Shown here piece after piece: positions 1 to 7,679 of a stretch of 64,000 nt of DNA (positions within the stretch are counted from its first letter, which is position 1; the number at the start of each line of letters is the position of its first letter). This DNA comes from Flammeovirga aprica JL-4. Lineage in GTDB: Bacteria; Bacteroidota; Bacteroidia; Cytophagales; Flammeovirgaceae. Below the pieces are notes generated by a model that ran no database searches, was not told the DNA's origin, and saw only the letters and a list, made by a program, of their open reading frames with translations. Made by a program: the position numbers and the translations under genes. Location of the stretch: positions 16,120 to 80,119 of the forward strand of contig NZ_JABANE010000033.1 of NCBI RefSeq assembly GCF_012844305.1, in the 5' to 3' direction.

Positions 1-563
1 CCAGCAGTGAAATTATAACCCATCACTAAACGATCATCAGTTCCTTCAATTGGTGTCATAATCACCGTTTTGAAAGTTGGATCTTCCGTTAAAAACTTAA
101 TCGCATCCACTTGAATTTCAAACATCCAATTCGCTACAATTTCATCATTTAACAGGTAACTCACTTCTAAAGTCCACTCTCCCATTTCTACAGTAGGCAT
201 CACAAAAAGAATCTGTCCAATACCTGTCGATTTGTAGTCAGCATCCGAAAAACCAAGGAAAGGTGTAGAGTGCATATGCGTCATGCCTTCCATTTGCATG
301 TGCATTTTTGGAAGTATTTTCCACTCACCACCAGCAGGTAATGTATCACCTTCTGTTACAAAAGCTACGTTGTTTACCCCTTCATGCAAGTTTACTTTAC
401 TTGAACGTAAATTCAAGCTATACACGTTTGCCTCATCCTTTACCGTTGCTATAGAATACTCTAAAATTGGTTCTTCAGGTTTTGGTGCTTCTTGAGATGA
501 ATTGTTATCGTTACAAGAAAATAAAACGATTGATAATAGGATAGATAAAAATATATTTTTCAT
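1..563 (-). CDS. Partial lipoprotein, possibly YtkA/FixH-like
   Basis: The frame is open from the ATG at 563 to the window edge, so the C-terminus is missing. The N-terminus is a lipoprotein signal: a short hydrophobic stretch ending LFSC, followed by an N/S-rich linker, so the mature protein is predicted to be lipid-anchored in the periplasm or outer membrane. The visible part has Met- and His-rich stretches (a KMHMQMEGMTHMH-type segment) and beta-rich sequence resembling YtkA/FixH-like domains, which suggests metal, perhaps copper, handling. The Met/His segment is seen directly; the function is inferred. It may form a unit with the Cys-rich membrane protein starting at 1191. Confidence 0.6.
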   Translation of the reverse strand, partial: MKNIFLSILLSIVLFSCNDNNSSQEAPKPEEPILEYSIATVKDEANVYSLNLRSSKVNLHEGVNNVAFVTEGDTLPAGGEWKILPKMHMQMEGMTHMHSTPFLGFSDADYKSTGIGQILFVMPTVEMGEWTLEVSYLLNDEIVANWMFEIQVDAIKFLTEDPTFKTVIMTPIEGTDDRLVMGYNFTA

Positions 564-801
564 TTGAATTATAGTTTAGACGTAAGCCATCAGCCATTTT
601 TCAGAATAGTGTTAGAGCCATTTGAGTCTCAATCACTTTCTTTTAATGCGATGTACTTCAGTACTTATCTTTGATAAAAAAATTAAGATGTGGAGTTTAA
701 TATTCTCCCAAAAAAGACATAAAAAAGAGGGAACAAGATTGAATTGTTCTACAAAAAATATGTCATAAAAAGATAATGTGAAATTGACCTTTAGTGGTCT
801 T
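564..801. other. Intergenic region, no gene seen
   Basis: AT-rich spacer of about 240 bp between the Cys-rich membrane protein and the lipoprotein. No open frame of useful length and no clear terminator hairpin. It holds an ATTGACCTTTA motif near 783 whose inverted partner pattern recurs near 63,490-63,535. Confidence 0.5.
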
Positions 802-1191
802 CTAAACTATAGGAGGGCGAAATAGCTGTCCAACATCATCGAGGGGTTTTAACAAGCCAGTGTAGGCAAATGATGATGTGACTTGATCGACAAAACAAAT
901 CTCTTCAGGAAGAATCAATTCAGAGTGCATCGGTAAGTCTAGAACGACCTCTTTTTGCAATGTTTCTGAAGTTTCCTGTTGTTTCTCGGACTCTTTCTTG
1001 AGTTCCTTGTTGATAAAACACTGTCCGTGACAAGACATTTTAGCTTTGTCTTTATTGATACAGAATACCTCTGCTATAAAATCTCTTTGCATTTCGAGAT
1101 CTAATTTTAATAAAGACACAGAAAATGCATTGAATAGGATTACTCCTGCACAGATCATGTTTAAGACAATATGTAAGCGTTCTGTTTTCAA
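802..1191 (-). CDS. Small membrane protein with Cys motif, Bacteroidota family
   Basis: 129-aa protein with one N-terminal hydrophobic segment (about residues 7-28) and a soluble tail. After the membrane segment comes CINKDKAKMSCHGQCF, a CINK...CxGxC(F/Y) signature that I recall from small Bacteroidota proteins encoded next to TonB receptors or copper-related lipoproteins. A K/E/Q-rich stretch follows. No enzymatic motif is visible. Its position upstream of a Met/His-rich lipoprotein on the same strand supports a shared metal role, but this is inference. Confidence 0.55.
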   Translation of the reverse strand: MKTERLHIVLNMICAGVILFNAFSVSLLKLDLEMQRDFIAEVFCINKDKAKMSCHGQCFINKELKKESEKQQETSETLQKEVVLDLPMHSELILPEEICFVDQVTSSFAYTGLLKPLDDVGQLFRPPIV

Positions 1192-1280
1192 TACATCGAT
1201 ATTTGTTTCGATGCAAAACTAGGCTTTGATCTTATTAAAAACAAGCAATTTGACACAAAAGTATGACATTTGTCACTATT

Positions 1281-1832
1281 TTATTTCTGAGATATATTCC
1301 TTGAATACTGCTCTCCTTCTTGATCATAAAAATTTCGAACTTGAATAATATGGTATTTCATACAGAATTTATAATCAAGTTTACTATGATACAGATGATC
1401 GTCTTGTGCGTTTATTTTAGTGAGATACTGCTCTGATGTTTCAAAATCTTTTAAGCCTAATGAGGTTAAAGAAATAAACCAATCTTTATGGTGAGAGTGA
1501 GGCAACTCGTTTAAAATTTCTCTTGCTCCGCTATAATTCCCTTGTTTCAACTCTAAAGCAACACTTTCCAATGAATAAGTAATCAAACGTGATTTTTCAT
1601 TCGATCGCATATTAATATATGCTTTGTTAACTTCTTCAGTAATAAATTGATGGACCTGAAGAGAGTTAGCTAAATGAAAACAAGCTAAGAGTATTACAAT
1701 AGACAATGACTTTAGGGAAAAAGAGAGTAATTGTTTTGTATTATTTTCTCTATGAAGCTGCCTTTTAACTTTCTCTACAACTTCCTTATTTCTTTCTATT
1801 TTTACTCTGTTTATTACTTCATTAATTTCCAT
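1281..1832 (-). CDS. Single-span membrane protein paired with a sigma-like gene
   Basis: 183 aa. A basic, charged N-terminal cytoplasmic segment (about 1-33) precedes one membrane span (about 36-57), and a helical C-terminal domain rich in Leu/Tyr resembles TPR-like helices (for example the SARLITYSLESVALELKQG-type helices). It starts 11 bp downstream of the ECF-like sigma gene on the same strand, the usual place for an anti-sigma factor or membrane partner, and its topology fits. No ZAS zinc motif is visible, so it is not a classical zinc anti-sigma factor. Role inferred from context. Confidence 0.5.
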   Translation of the reverse strand: MEINEVINRVKIERNKEVVEKVKRQLHRENNTKQLLSFSLKSLSIVILLACFHLANSLQVHQFITEEVNKAYINMRSNEKSRLITYSLESVALELKQGNYSGAREILNELPHSHHKDWFISLTSLGLKDFETSEQYLTKINAQDDHLYHSKLDYKFCMKYHIIQVRNFYDQEGEQYSRNISQK

Positions 1833-1843
1833 AGCCTAAAAAA

Positions 1844-2353
1844 TTAAATAATTAGTTTTGATATAACAGAATTCAAATAATCAGAAAGCTTTTGAAGACT
1901 TTCTTCACTTTCTACATCAATTGGGGTATTTGATGCATATGCTTCCGAAAATTCACGATGAATGTACAGATCATCATCTTCAAACATAAATTCTTCTAAC
2001 AATTGAGGATTAAAGTTTTCATGATAAGAATCTGAAGTATAATAAGTATAATTATTTTTCTTTTTCAATGTATTTACCCAAAGCGTTCTGGAAAAAGTAT
2101 AAATATAAGTTTTCAATTCTATTTCTTCATCAATCTTCCCTTCTTGAATCAGCCATAATACTTTTGACAGAGAATACTTGAATACATCTTCTGCATCAGA
2201 TTTTGAACCGTTCATTTTAAGCACCATCGTTTCTATCAGTTCAAAATTATCTCTGTATAGAAAAGCAACGCATTTTTCAAGGTTATTACCTTGTGAAATG
2301 AATTGAATTATATCTTTTGTTTTTAATTGTGACTGTGTAGTTAAAATAAACAT
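1844..2353 (-). CDS. ECF-like sigma factor lacking region 4
   Basis: 169 aa. Residues about 15-110 resemble sigma-70 region 2: an N-terminal helix pair, a SDAEDVFKYSLSKVLW segment like the DAEDlvQevF core of ECF region 2, then a TYIYTFSRTLWVNTLKKK segment resembling the end of region 2. ECF proteins normally continue into a helix-turn-helix region 4 of about 55 residues. Here the tail is acidic (FEDDDLYIHREFSEAY) with no visible HTH. Either region 4 is lost, or this family regulates in another way. It is followed at 11 bp by a membrane protein that may be its partner. Confidence 0.55.
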   Translation of the reverse strand: MFILTTQSQLKTKDIIQFISQGNNLEKCVAFLYRDNFELIETMVLKMNGSKSDAEDVFKYSLSKVLWLIQEGKIDEEIELKTYIYTFSRTLWVNTLKKKNNYTYYTSDSYHENFNPQLLEEFMFEDDDLYIHREFSEAYASNTPIDVESEESLQKLSDYLNSVISKLII

Positions 2354-2707
2354 GTTCTTTATCAGTTAGTCAGATTTAGTAGAATTTTAATCATCTTGGT
2401 TATAAAAATGAATGTTCTAATGTTTTTGAAAGTAATAAACAATTCGAGATGAGAACATTAGCAATCGTTGTAATTTTATCCGAAACCAATATACAGTATT
2501 TTAACGAAGTACTCAAACAAAAATAACCAATAGTAGTCACATTGTATTATTTACAACTTGCTGTTTTAATATCTTTTTCAGTAATTATTGTGGCTTTTCA
2601 CATGAAAAACAATGTTCAAACATTTAAAAACAGGAATGAAAAGGCTTATTTAGAAGTATTATATATTTCTATCAAATTATCAATTACAATAAATAATTCT
2701 GAACTCT
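2354..2707. other. Intergenic region with two doubtful short ORFs
   Basis: About 350 bp. A 25-codon ATG frame runs from 2449 to 2526 on the plus strand (begins MRTLAIVVILSE). A TTG-initiated frame runs from 2542 to 2751 (69 aa, one hydrophobic segment at its N-terminus). The second overlaps the 3' end of the convergent gene at 2708. Neither has a recognisable domain or a good initiation region, so I regard them as remnants or chance. Confidence 0.3.
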
Positions 2708-3019
2708 TCACTGATTTTCAAAGGTATTTTCAATCAAATCTTTCGCCATAACAGAAGGATCTTCTTCCTCTAAGTTCCTTAATTTTAATACCCCTCTGTA
2801 ATATTCACCACCATCTTCCAGAAAACCCTGCCCTTTTGGTGTAAATACAGGAAAATTATCTGGAGTCGACACCTCATACCTTCCATCTTCAGCCACTGTC
2901 AGTGTGGTAGTGACCTGAAAATAAAACGCCTTTGTTCGTGTATACATATTTAACAACGCATTAGAGATGTTTCTCAATTGCTCCTCTAATAAATAATTTT
3001 TTAATTCTTCTTTTGTCAT
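2708..3019 (-). CDS. Conserved-looking protein of unknown function downstream of rlmF
   Basis: 103 aa from the ATG at 3019 (MTKEELKNYLLEEQ), chosen over the ATG at 3037 because it lies 2 bp after the rlmF stop, fitting translational coupling. The first half is helical; the second half is a compact beta-like domain with VFTPKGQGFLEDGGEYYRGVLKL. No catalytic or binding motif recognised. Probably cotranscribed with rlmF, but no functional link is implied by the sequence. Confidence 0.55.
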   Translation of the reverse strand: MTKEELKNYLLEEQLRNISNALLNMYTRTKAFYFQVTTTLTVAEDGRYEVSTPDNFPVFTPKGQGFLEDGGEYYRGVLKLRNLEEEDPSVMAKDLIENTFENQ

Positions 3020-3021
3020 GA

Positions 3022-3888
3022 TTACATAAATGTCCAAGCGATCAATCTACTTTTCTTTTGCCCCTGCCCCATATCAATGATTTTATGCGACGTTGGCTTT
3101 ACTTTCTTGAGGTGCTTTAATAAAGGCACAACATTTTCTTGCTTTGAAATTAATGAGGTAAACCACACAACGTTACGTTTGTAGTCTACACTTTCATCCA
3201 TCATCGTTTTAATGAATTGAATCTCACCTCCTTCACACCAAAGTTCATTGCTTTTCCCTCCAAAATTCAGCTTCACCTCACTTTTCCCTGTCAGGTTTTT
3301 GGCTTTTCGCATACTCCCTTTTTGTGCTTCTTCAGCACTTCTATGAAACGGAGGGTTACACATGCTAAAAGCATATCTTTCGTTTTCCCGAATAATTCCC
3401 TTGAAGATATTCTTGTCAGAGTTTTGCTTACGGATTCCTATTTTCTTAAGACTGATCTTATTCTTCTTTAAAATCTCCACCGCGTTATCAATAGACGCTT
3501 CTTCAATTTCAGAACCTACGAAATCCCATCCGAAAAGGCTATTCCCCAATAAAGGGTAAATGATATTGGCTCCTGAACCTACATCTAATCCTTTAATCTG
3601 ACTGTCTCTTAGATTGGTATTTTCTGACAATAAATCTTTGATCTCTAAAATATAATCAGCCCTGCCAGGAACTGGCGGACAAAGATACCCTTGTGGCAAA
3701 TCCCAATAATTTACATTATAATAGGCCTTCAGCAATGCTTTATTTAAGGCAATAACTGCTTTGGCATCAGCAAAATTTATAGTATCCTCTCCCACTTTAT
3801 TTTTAATAACAAAAGCAGTAAGTGGCGGATAAGCCTTGATTAACTTGGGAAAAGAATAACCGTTTTTATGTAAATTATTTTTATGCAT
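3022..3888 (-). CDS. rlmF: 23S rRNA (adenine(1618)-N6)-methyltransferase RlmF
   Basis: SAM-dependent methyltransferase that in known members methylates N6 of A1618 in 23S rRNA. With the start at 3888 the protein is 288 aa, typical for the family. The SAM-binding motif I is LDVGSGAN (residues 101-108) and the catalytic NPPF is at 178-181, followed by HRSAEEA. The N-terminal HKNNLHKNGYSFPKLIKAYP segment, WDLPQGYLCPPVPGRADYI and the late WCEGGEIQFI segment are RlmF-specific. An upstream in-frame ATG at 3918 would add 10 residues that do not look conserved. A small gene follows directly. Confidence 0.93.
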   Translation of the reverse strand: MHKNNLHKNGYSFPKLIKAYPPLTAFVIKNKVGEDTINFADAKAVIALNKALLKAYYNVNYWDLPQGYLCPPVPGRADYILEIKDLLSENTNLRDSQIKGLDVGSGANIIYPLLGNSLFGWDFVGSEIEEASIDNAVEILKKNKISLKKIGIRKQNSDKNIFKGIIRENERYAFSMCNPPFHRSAEEAQKGSMRKAKNLTGKSEVKLNFGGKSNELWCEGGEIQFIKTMMDESVDYKRNVVWFTSLISKQENVVPLLKHLKKVKPTSHKIIDMGQGQKKSRLIAWTFM

Positions 3889-3994
3889 AGGAGGGGAAAA
3901 AGAAAGGTGGAACAACACTATGATTATTCCACCTGTATTTATATGTATGTCTTAAACTATAAGTACTTGGCTCTAAACATACACTAATTTATTT

Positions 3995-4933
3995 TTAGCT
4001 ATTGTAATGCGCTGAAACTGGAGGAATGAAATCATTCTTACGAGAAATTTTTCCTTCCAAGCTTACACCCAAATCGCCTTTAGCAATACCAAATGCTTTT
4101 TCTAATACAGCGTAATCAGCATCATCTGCACCAATAACAACTGAATTGTTTGTTGTCAAATCAACATAAGCGAAGAAAATAGCCTCATAACCATTTTTCT
4201 TATTCTCTTGCATTGCAGCAGTAATTTCATCGTGCTTCGCAATTACTTTGTCGATCAATAAAGATTCACAAACACCAAAACCGATTTTGATATCACCGAA
4301 AATGAAGTCTTTATAGTCAAGGTTTAAGATCTCAGCCGCAGTGTATTTTGATAAGTCAGACTTTGCGATCAACATCTCTTGAGCAAATGCTTCGATATCT
4401 TCAACACCAGCAATTTTCGCTAATTTTGCTGCTACTTCTCTGTCAATATCAGTAGTGTGAGGAACTGTAAGACCCAAAGTATCAGATAAAATACCGCCTA
4501 ACATCACACCTGCCATTTGAGCAGTGATCTCCACGTTCATATCCGCATAGTAATCCGCGATGATTGTACAGCAAGAAGCTACCGTACGCATGTCGATATG
4601 GATTGGTCCTTTTTGGAAGAAGAAGTTATCTTGAACTGCGTGGTGATCAATAATAGATAAGATATTTGCTTCAACAACTGAAGCTGCCGATTGAGTTGTT
4701 TGATTGTGGTCTACAATAACAACATCTTTTCCTGCGAAATTGTCCTCAAATGCTGGTTTTTCAACATTAAAATGCTTGAGTACGAATTCAGTTTCAGGGT
4801 TTAATTCACCTTGTACAATTGGAGTACCACCCCAAAGATTTGCTGCCGCAATAGCAGAACATGTACAATCTGTATCAGGGTTTTTATGCCCTACAAATAA
4901 AGCGTTACTTGGAAAAGATAGTTGAACACTCAT
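3995..4933 (-). CDS. ppaC: Manganese-dependent inorganic pyrophosphatase (family II, DHH)
   Basis: Cytoplasmic enzyme hydrolysing pyrophosphate to two phosphates, which pulls biosynthetic reactions forward. 312 aa, the usual size for family II. Metal-binding motifs are GHKNPDTD (15-22), VDHN (74-77) and the DHH signature (96-98). The C-terminal DHHA2 domain carries SRKND (297-301), matching the substrate-binding SRK motif. No CBS or DRTGG regulatory insert, so this is the unregulated form. It stands alone; the upstream spacer holds a palindromic repeat. Confidence 0.95.
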   Translation of the reverse strand: MSVQLSFPSNALFVGHKNPDTDCTCSAIAAANLWGGTPIVQGELNPETEFVLKHFNVEKPAFEDNFAGKDVVIVDHNQTTQSAASVVEANILSIIDHHAVQDNFFFQKGPIHIDMRTVASCCTIIADYYADMNVEITAQMAGVMLGGILSDTLGLTVPHTTDIDREVAAKLAKIAGVEDIEAFAQEMLIAKSDLSKYTAAEILNLDYKDFIFGDIKIGFGVCESLLIDKVIAKHDEITAAMQENKKNGYEAIFFAYVDLTTNNSVVIGADDADYAVLEKAFGIAKGDLGVSLEGKISRKNDFIPPVSAHYNS

Positions 4934-5061
4934 TATCTTTTTTTAATTTTTGTTGATGTTAATTTTTAAAACACGCTAAAATAAAGGTTGAAAATAAGGT
5001 ATCAAACTATTCTAATTGTTTTTTTGATAAGGAATGTTTTTACCGGTCGTTTTTTAAATGG

Positions 5062-5185
5062 AGGATGAAGAGTGAAAAATGAAGGTTGCTTATATATTCG
5101 CACTTGCAATACTTTGTATCTCAGATCAACTGCTCCTAAATTATTAAGAATACATATTGAGCATTTCATTTTTCACTCTCCATTC
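5062..5185. repeat. Palindromic intergenic repeat (MITE-like)
   Basis: The arms AGAGTGAAAAATGAA (5069-5083) and TTCATTTTTCACTCT (5165-5179) are perfect inverted repeats of 15 bp and extend imperfectly outward (GGATGA... with ...CATTC). The enclosed 80 bp are AT-rich without a gene. The right end abuts the sulfatase stop codon. Related arms (GAAGAATGAAGAATT) occur at 59,067-59,149. Could act as a transcript end for both converging sides, or be a non-autonomous element. Confidence 0.6.
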
Positions 5186-7459
5186 TTAATTCAAAATAAG
5201 TTTTCCAATCTCAGTACTACCATGATATTTTACTGTAATAAAATAGACACCTTTTGGCTGATGAAGCTGAAATTCTATTCGCTTTTCCGATACCAACATG
5301 TCTTGATAAACAATATCACCCATTGCATTATGAATTGTCACTTCTCTTCTTCCATCAGTTTCAAATTCAATATTGACAAGACCTTTACTTGGATTGGGAT
5401 ATAATTCCATTTCGGATATAACACCCAAATCATCAGAAATACTTGTGACAACTTTTGTGAATTTTGCGAATAACACTAAGTTTCCTGTTGTCCCTTTTGT
5501 GATGGTTTTGATCTCCTCCGTAAAGTTTTCATCAATAAACCAACCTTCAAAAATAAACCCTTCCTGATGTGCAGGTGCTAATATTATATCATCATCAGTC
5601 TTCTGGTAAGTGGAAGGATTTTCCAATGCATTCTCACCTTCTCCTACTTCATATTCGATGGTATAAAAACCGAAGTTGATAGAAAGGGTTTGATCTGGAA
5701 TTACTTCCCCACCATAAGAGTCATTGATTTCGAAATTAAAGCGATCAGGTAAATTATGATCTGCAGTATACGTGTATTTTATCAGCCCAAGATTGACCTC
5801 TTCTTGAGTGAAATAATCACCTGTTGAAAGCTTTTTTCCTTCTAAATATAGATCTCCATACTGGGGTAATTCTGATAAAACATAATTGATCAGATTGGGT
5901 CCGTTCAAAGCATCTTGATAATCTATTATGGATGAAGATAGATAAAAGTCTTCAGTAGAAGTTAAGTTCACTTCCTCATGTTTCACCATTGTCAAACGGT
6001 TTCTAGCTTGGAAATATTCATACTTACTCCTTAATGAATCACAGATACTTCCCCCTCCACAAATACGTTTTAAAATATAAGATTTCCCTATCCACGACGG
6101 CATTTCCAAAGTTTCATACCATTGTTCATAGGCTTCAACTAAAGGGGCAACCTCCGCTTTATTGTCAACGTATACGTCATTCTTTTCAGAAATATCATTG
6201 GCTAAGTTATACATTATCGTGTCGTATTGCTGATTGACTAATAGTTCTTTTCCTGCATCAAAAATGATTTTATTTGTACCATCCGAAACTACCCCCCAAG
6301 TGAATTCTTTTCTCCAGAACAATGCATCATGAATGGGGTTATTTAAATTGTTGGCAGCAGTCACTAAATCTTGACCGTCTAATTCCTGATACTTTCGATC
6401 TTTTAAATCACCTCCTGCTGCTTTGATAAATGTAGTCAGCAAATCAAGAGAAATGACCTGATGATCGTATTTTTGATTTGATGGCACTCCTTGTTTCCAA
6501 GTTACAAAAAAGGGTACTCTTAGTCCTCCTTCATACTGACTACTTTTATTGCCTCTTAAAGCACCATTATTGGTCAATGACACACCACCATTGTCACTAA
6601 GGAAAACGAAAAGGGTATTTTCATATTCTCCTTTCTCCTTCAGCATTTCAACAATTCTTCCTACATTATCATCCACATTTTTACACATGCCATAGTAGTT
6701 CTTCTGGTTTTCTGATAATGCGGTGCCATTGGGTTTTAATACATTCTCAAAAATGGCTTTATCTTCAGGTTTCGCCTGGAATGGACCGTGTGGTGCCGTG
6801 TAAGACATAAATGCTAAGAATGGATTTCCTGCTGTAATTTCTCTTTCCATATACACCAAAGCACTATCCGTCAGCAAATCTGTAAGGTAAAAATTATTAT
6901 CTTTTGGCTCCGCCAATGTCTTGTTATAATGCAACACTTTATCGTGGGAAGTTTCTCTTACATTATAATTTCTTGATCCTCCATATAAACCATAAAAGTG
7001 ATCAAATCCTCTATTCTCCGGCAAGTGATGTTCTTCTTCACCAATGTGCCATTTCCCGAATAAAGAAGTGGAGTAACCTAACTCTTTCAAATAGTTACCC
7101 ATTGTAGGTACATGAGCGTTTAAGCCGACATCATTATGGTCATGCCCAGGAGCATTGACATAAGTAACGATATTATGATCAAAACCTAGTTTTTCTTGGT
7201 ATTGACCTGATAACATCCCTGCCCTTGAAGGAGCACAAACTGATTGGGTCACATAACCTTGTGTGAAAATTGTACCTTCTCCTGCTAACTGGTCTAAGGA
7301 AGGAGAATAATTGGCCATAATTTGAGAGCCTTGAAAACCCCAGTCATTATTTCCTGCATCATCTACTAAGATGACTACAATATTAGGTTTTTCTGTGGCA
7401 TAGATGGAGCTTGTGAAAAATAAGGATAGCAGGAATAGCACACTTATAGAATTTTTCAT
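5186..7459 (-). CDS. Secreted sulfatase with T9SS sorting domain
   Basis: 757 aa from the ATG at 7459, which begins a clear signal peptide (MKNSISVLFLLSLFF...A). The in-frame start at 7528 lies inside a repeat and would bury the signal. The S1 sulfatase core begins KPNIVVILVDDAGNND (metal-binding Asp pair) and has C75-A-P-S-R79, where Cys becomes formylglycine; GKWHIGEE and LSDNGG are further active-site motifs. About residues 590-690 hold an InlB/Listeria-Bacteroides-type repeat (ending GFIFEGWFIDENF). The last 75 residues are a T9SS type A sorting domain (LYPNPSKG...GVYFITV). Predicted to remove sulfate from an extracellular glycan, probably algal. Substrate not determinable. No sulfatase-maturing enzyme is in this window. 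Confidence 0.9.
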   Translation of the reverse strand: MKNSISVLFLLSLFFTSSIYATEKPNIVVILVDDAGNNDWGFQGSQIMANYSPSLDQLAGEGTIFTQGYVTQSVCAPSRAGMLSGQYQEKLGFDHNIVTYVNAPGHDHNDVGLNAHVPTMGNYLKELGYSTSLFGKWHIGEEEHHLPENRGFDHFYGLYGGSRNYNVRETSHDKVLHYNKTLAEPKDNNFYLTDLLTDSALVYMEREITAGNPFLAFMSYTAPHGPFQAKPEDKAIFENVLKPNGTALSENQKNYYGMCKNVDDNVGRIVEMLKEKGEYENTLFVFLSDNGGVSLTNNGALRGNKSSQYEGGLRVPFFVTWKQGVPSNQKYDHQVISLDLLTTFIKAAGGDLKDRKYQELDGQDLVTAANNLNNPIHDALFWRKEFTWGVVSDGTNKIIFDAGKELLVNQQYDTIMYNLANDISEKNDVYVDNKAEVAPLVEAYEQWYETLEMPSWIGKSYILKRICGGGSICDSLRSKYEYFQARNRLTMVKHEEVNLTSTEDFYLSSSIIDYQDALNGPNLINYVLSELPQYGDLYLEGKKLSTGDYFTQEEVNLGLIKYTYTADHNLPDRFNFEINDSYGGEVIPDQTLSINFGFYTIEYEVGEGENALENPSTYQKTDDDIILAPAHQEGFIFEGWFIDENFTEEIKTITKGTTGNLVLFAKFTKVVTSISDDLGVISEMELYPNPSKGLVNIEFETDGRREVTIHNAMGDIVYQDMLVSEKRIEFQLHQPKGVYFITVKYHGSTEIGKLILN

Positions 7460-7481
7460 ATTTGTATTTTTTTTGGTGGTT

Positions 7482-7653
7482 GCCCAAAACTGAAATTGTG
7501 GGCTTATGGGAAGACATCCTATTTTCAACTTTCATTATAAACTTGATATGTATCAACGGTTTAAAGGTTTAAATACCGTTAAGCTAAATATTATAATCTA
7601 AAGTTGATAAATGAGTTATCTCCCCAAAAGCCCATAATTTCAATTATGGGTCT
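7482..7653. repeat. MITE-like long palindrome, copy 1 (family A)
   Basis: 172-bp imperfect hairpin. The left arm (about 7482-7515, containing TGAAATTGTGGGCTTA) pairs with the right arm (about 7617-7653, containing AAAGCCCATAATTTCA). Inside the right arm CCCATAATT and AATTATGGG form their own 9-bp inverted pair around TC. Internal blocks ACTTTCATTATAAACT and AAATATTATAAT also pair imperfectly. A second copy with the same blocks lies at 52,758-52,943. It sits 22 bp upstream of the sulfatase start, so it may affect that gene. Confidence 0.7.
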
Positions 7654-7679
7654 ACGAAACACCCATTTTCTGTCTTATA

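Noticed and set aside
5072..5404. Plus-strand ORF opposite the sulfatase 3' end
   Set aside because: Runs through the palindromic repeat and antisense to the sorting domain; no protein-like features.
7640..7653. Right arm of the family A palindrome as a simple terminator for the giant gene
   Set aside because: The short stem has no U-tract, and the same sequence recurs within a larger mobile-like element.
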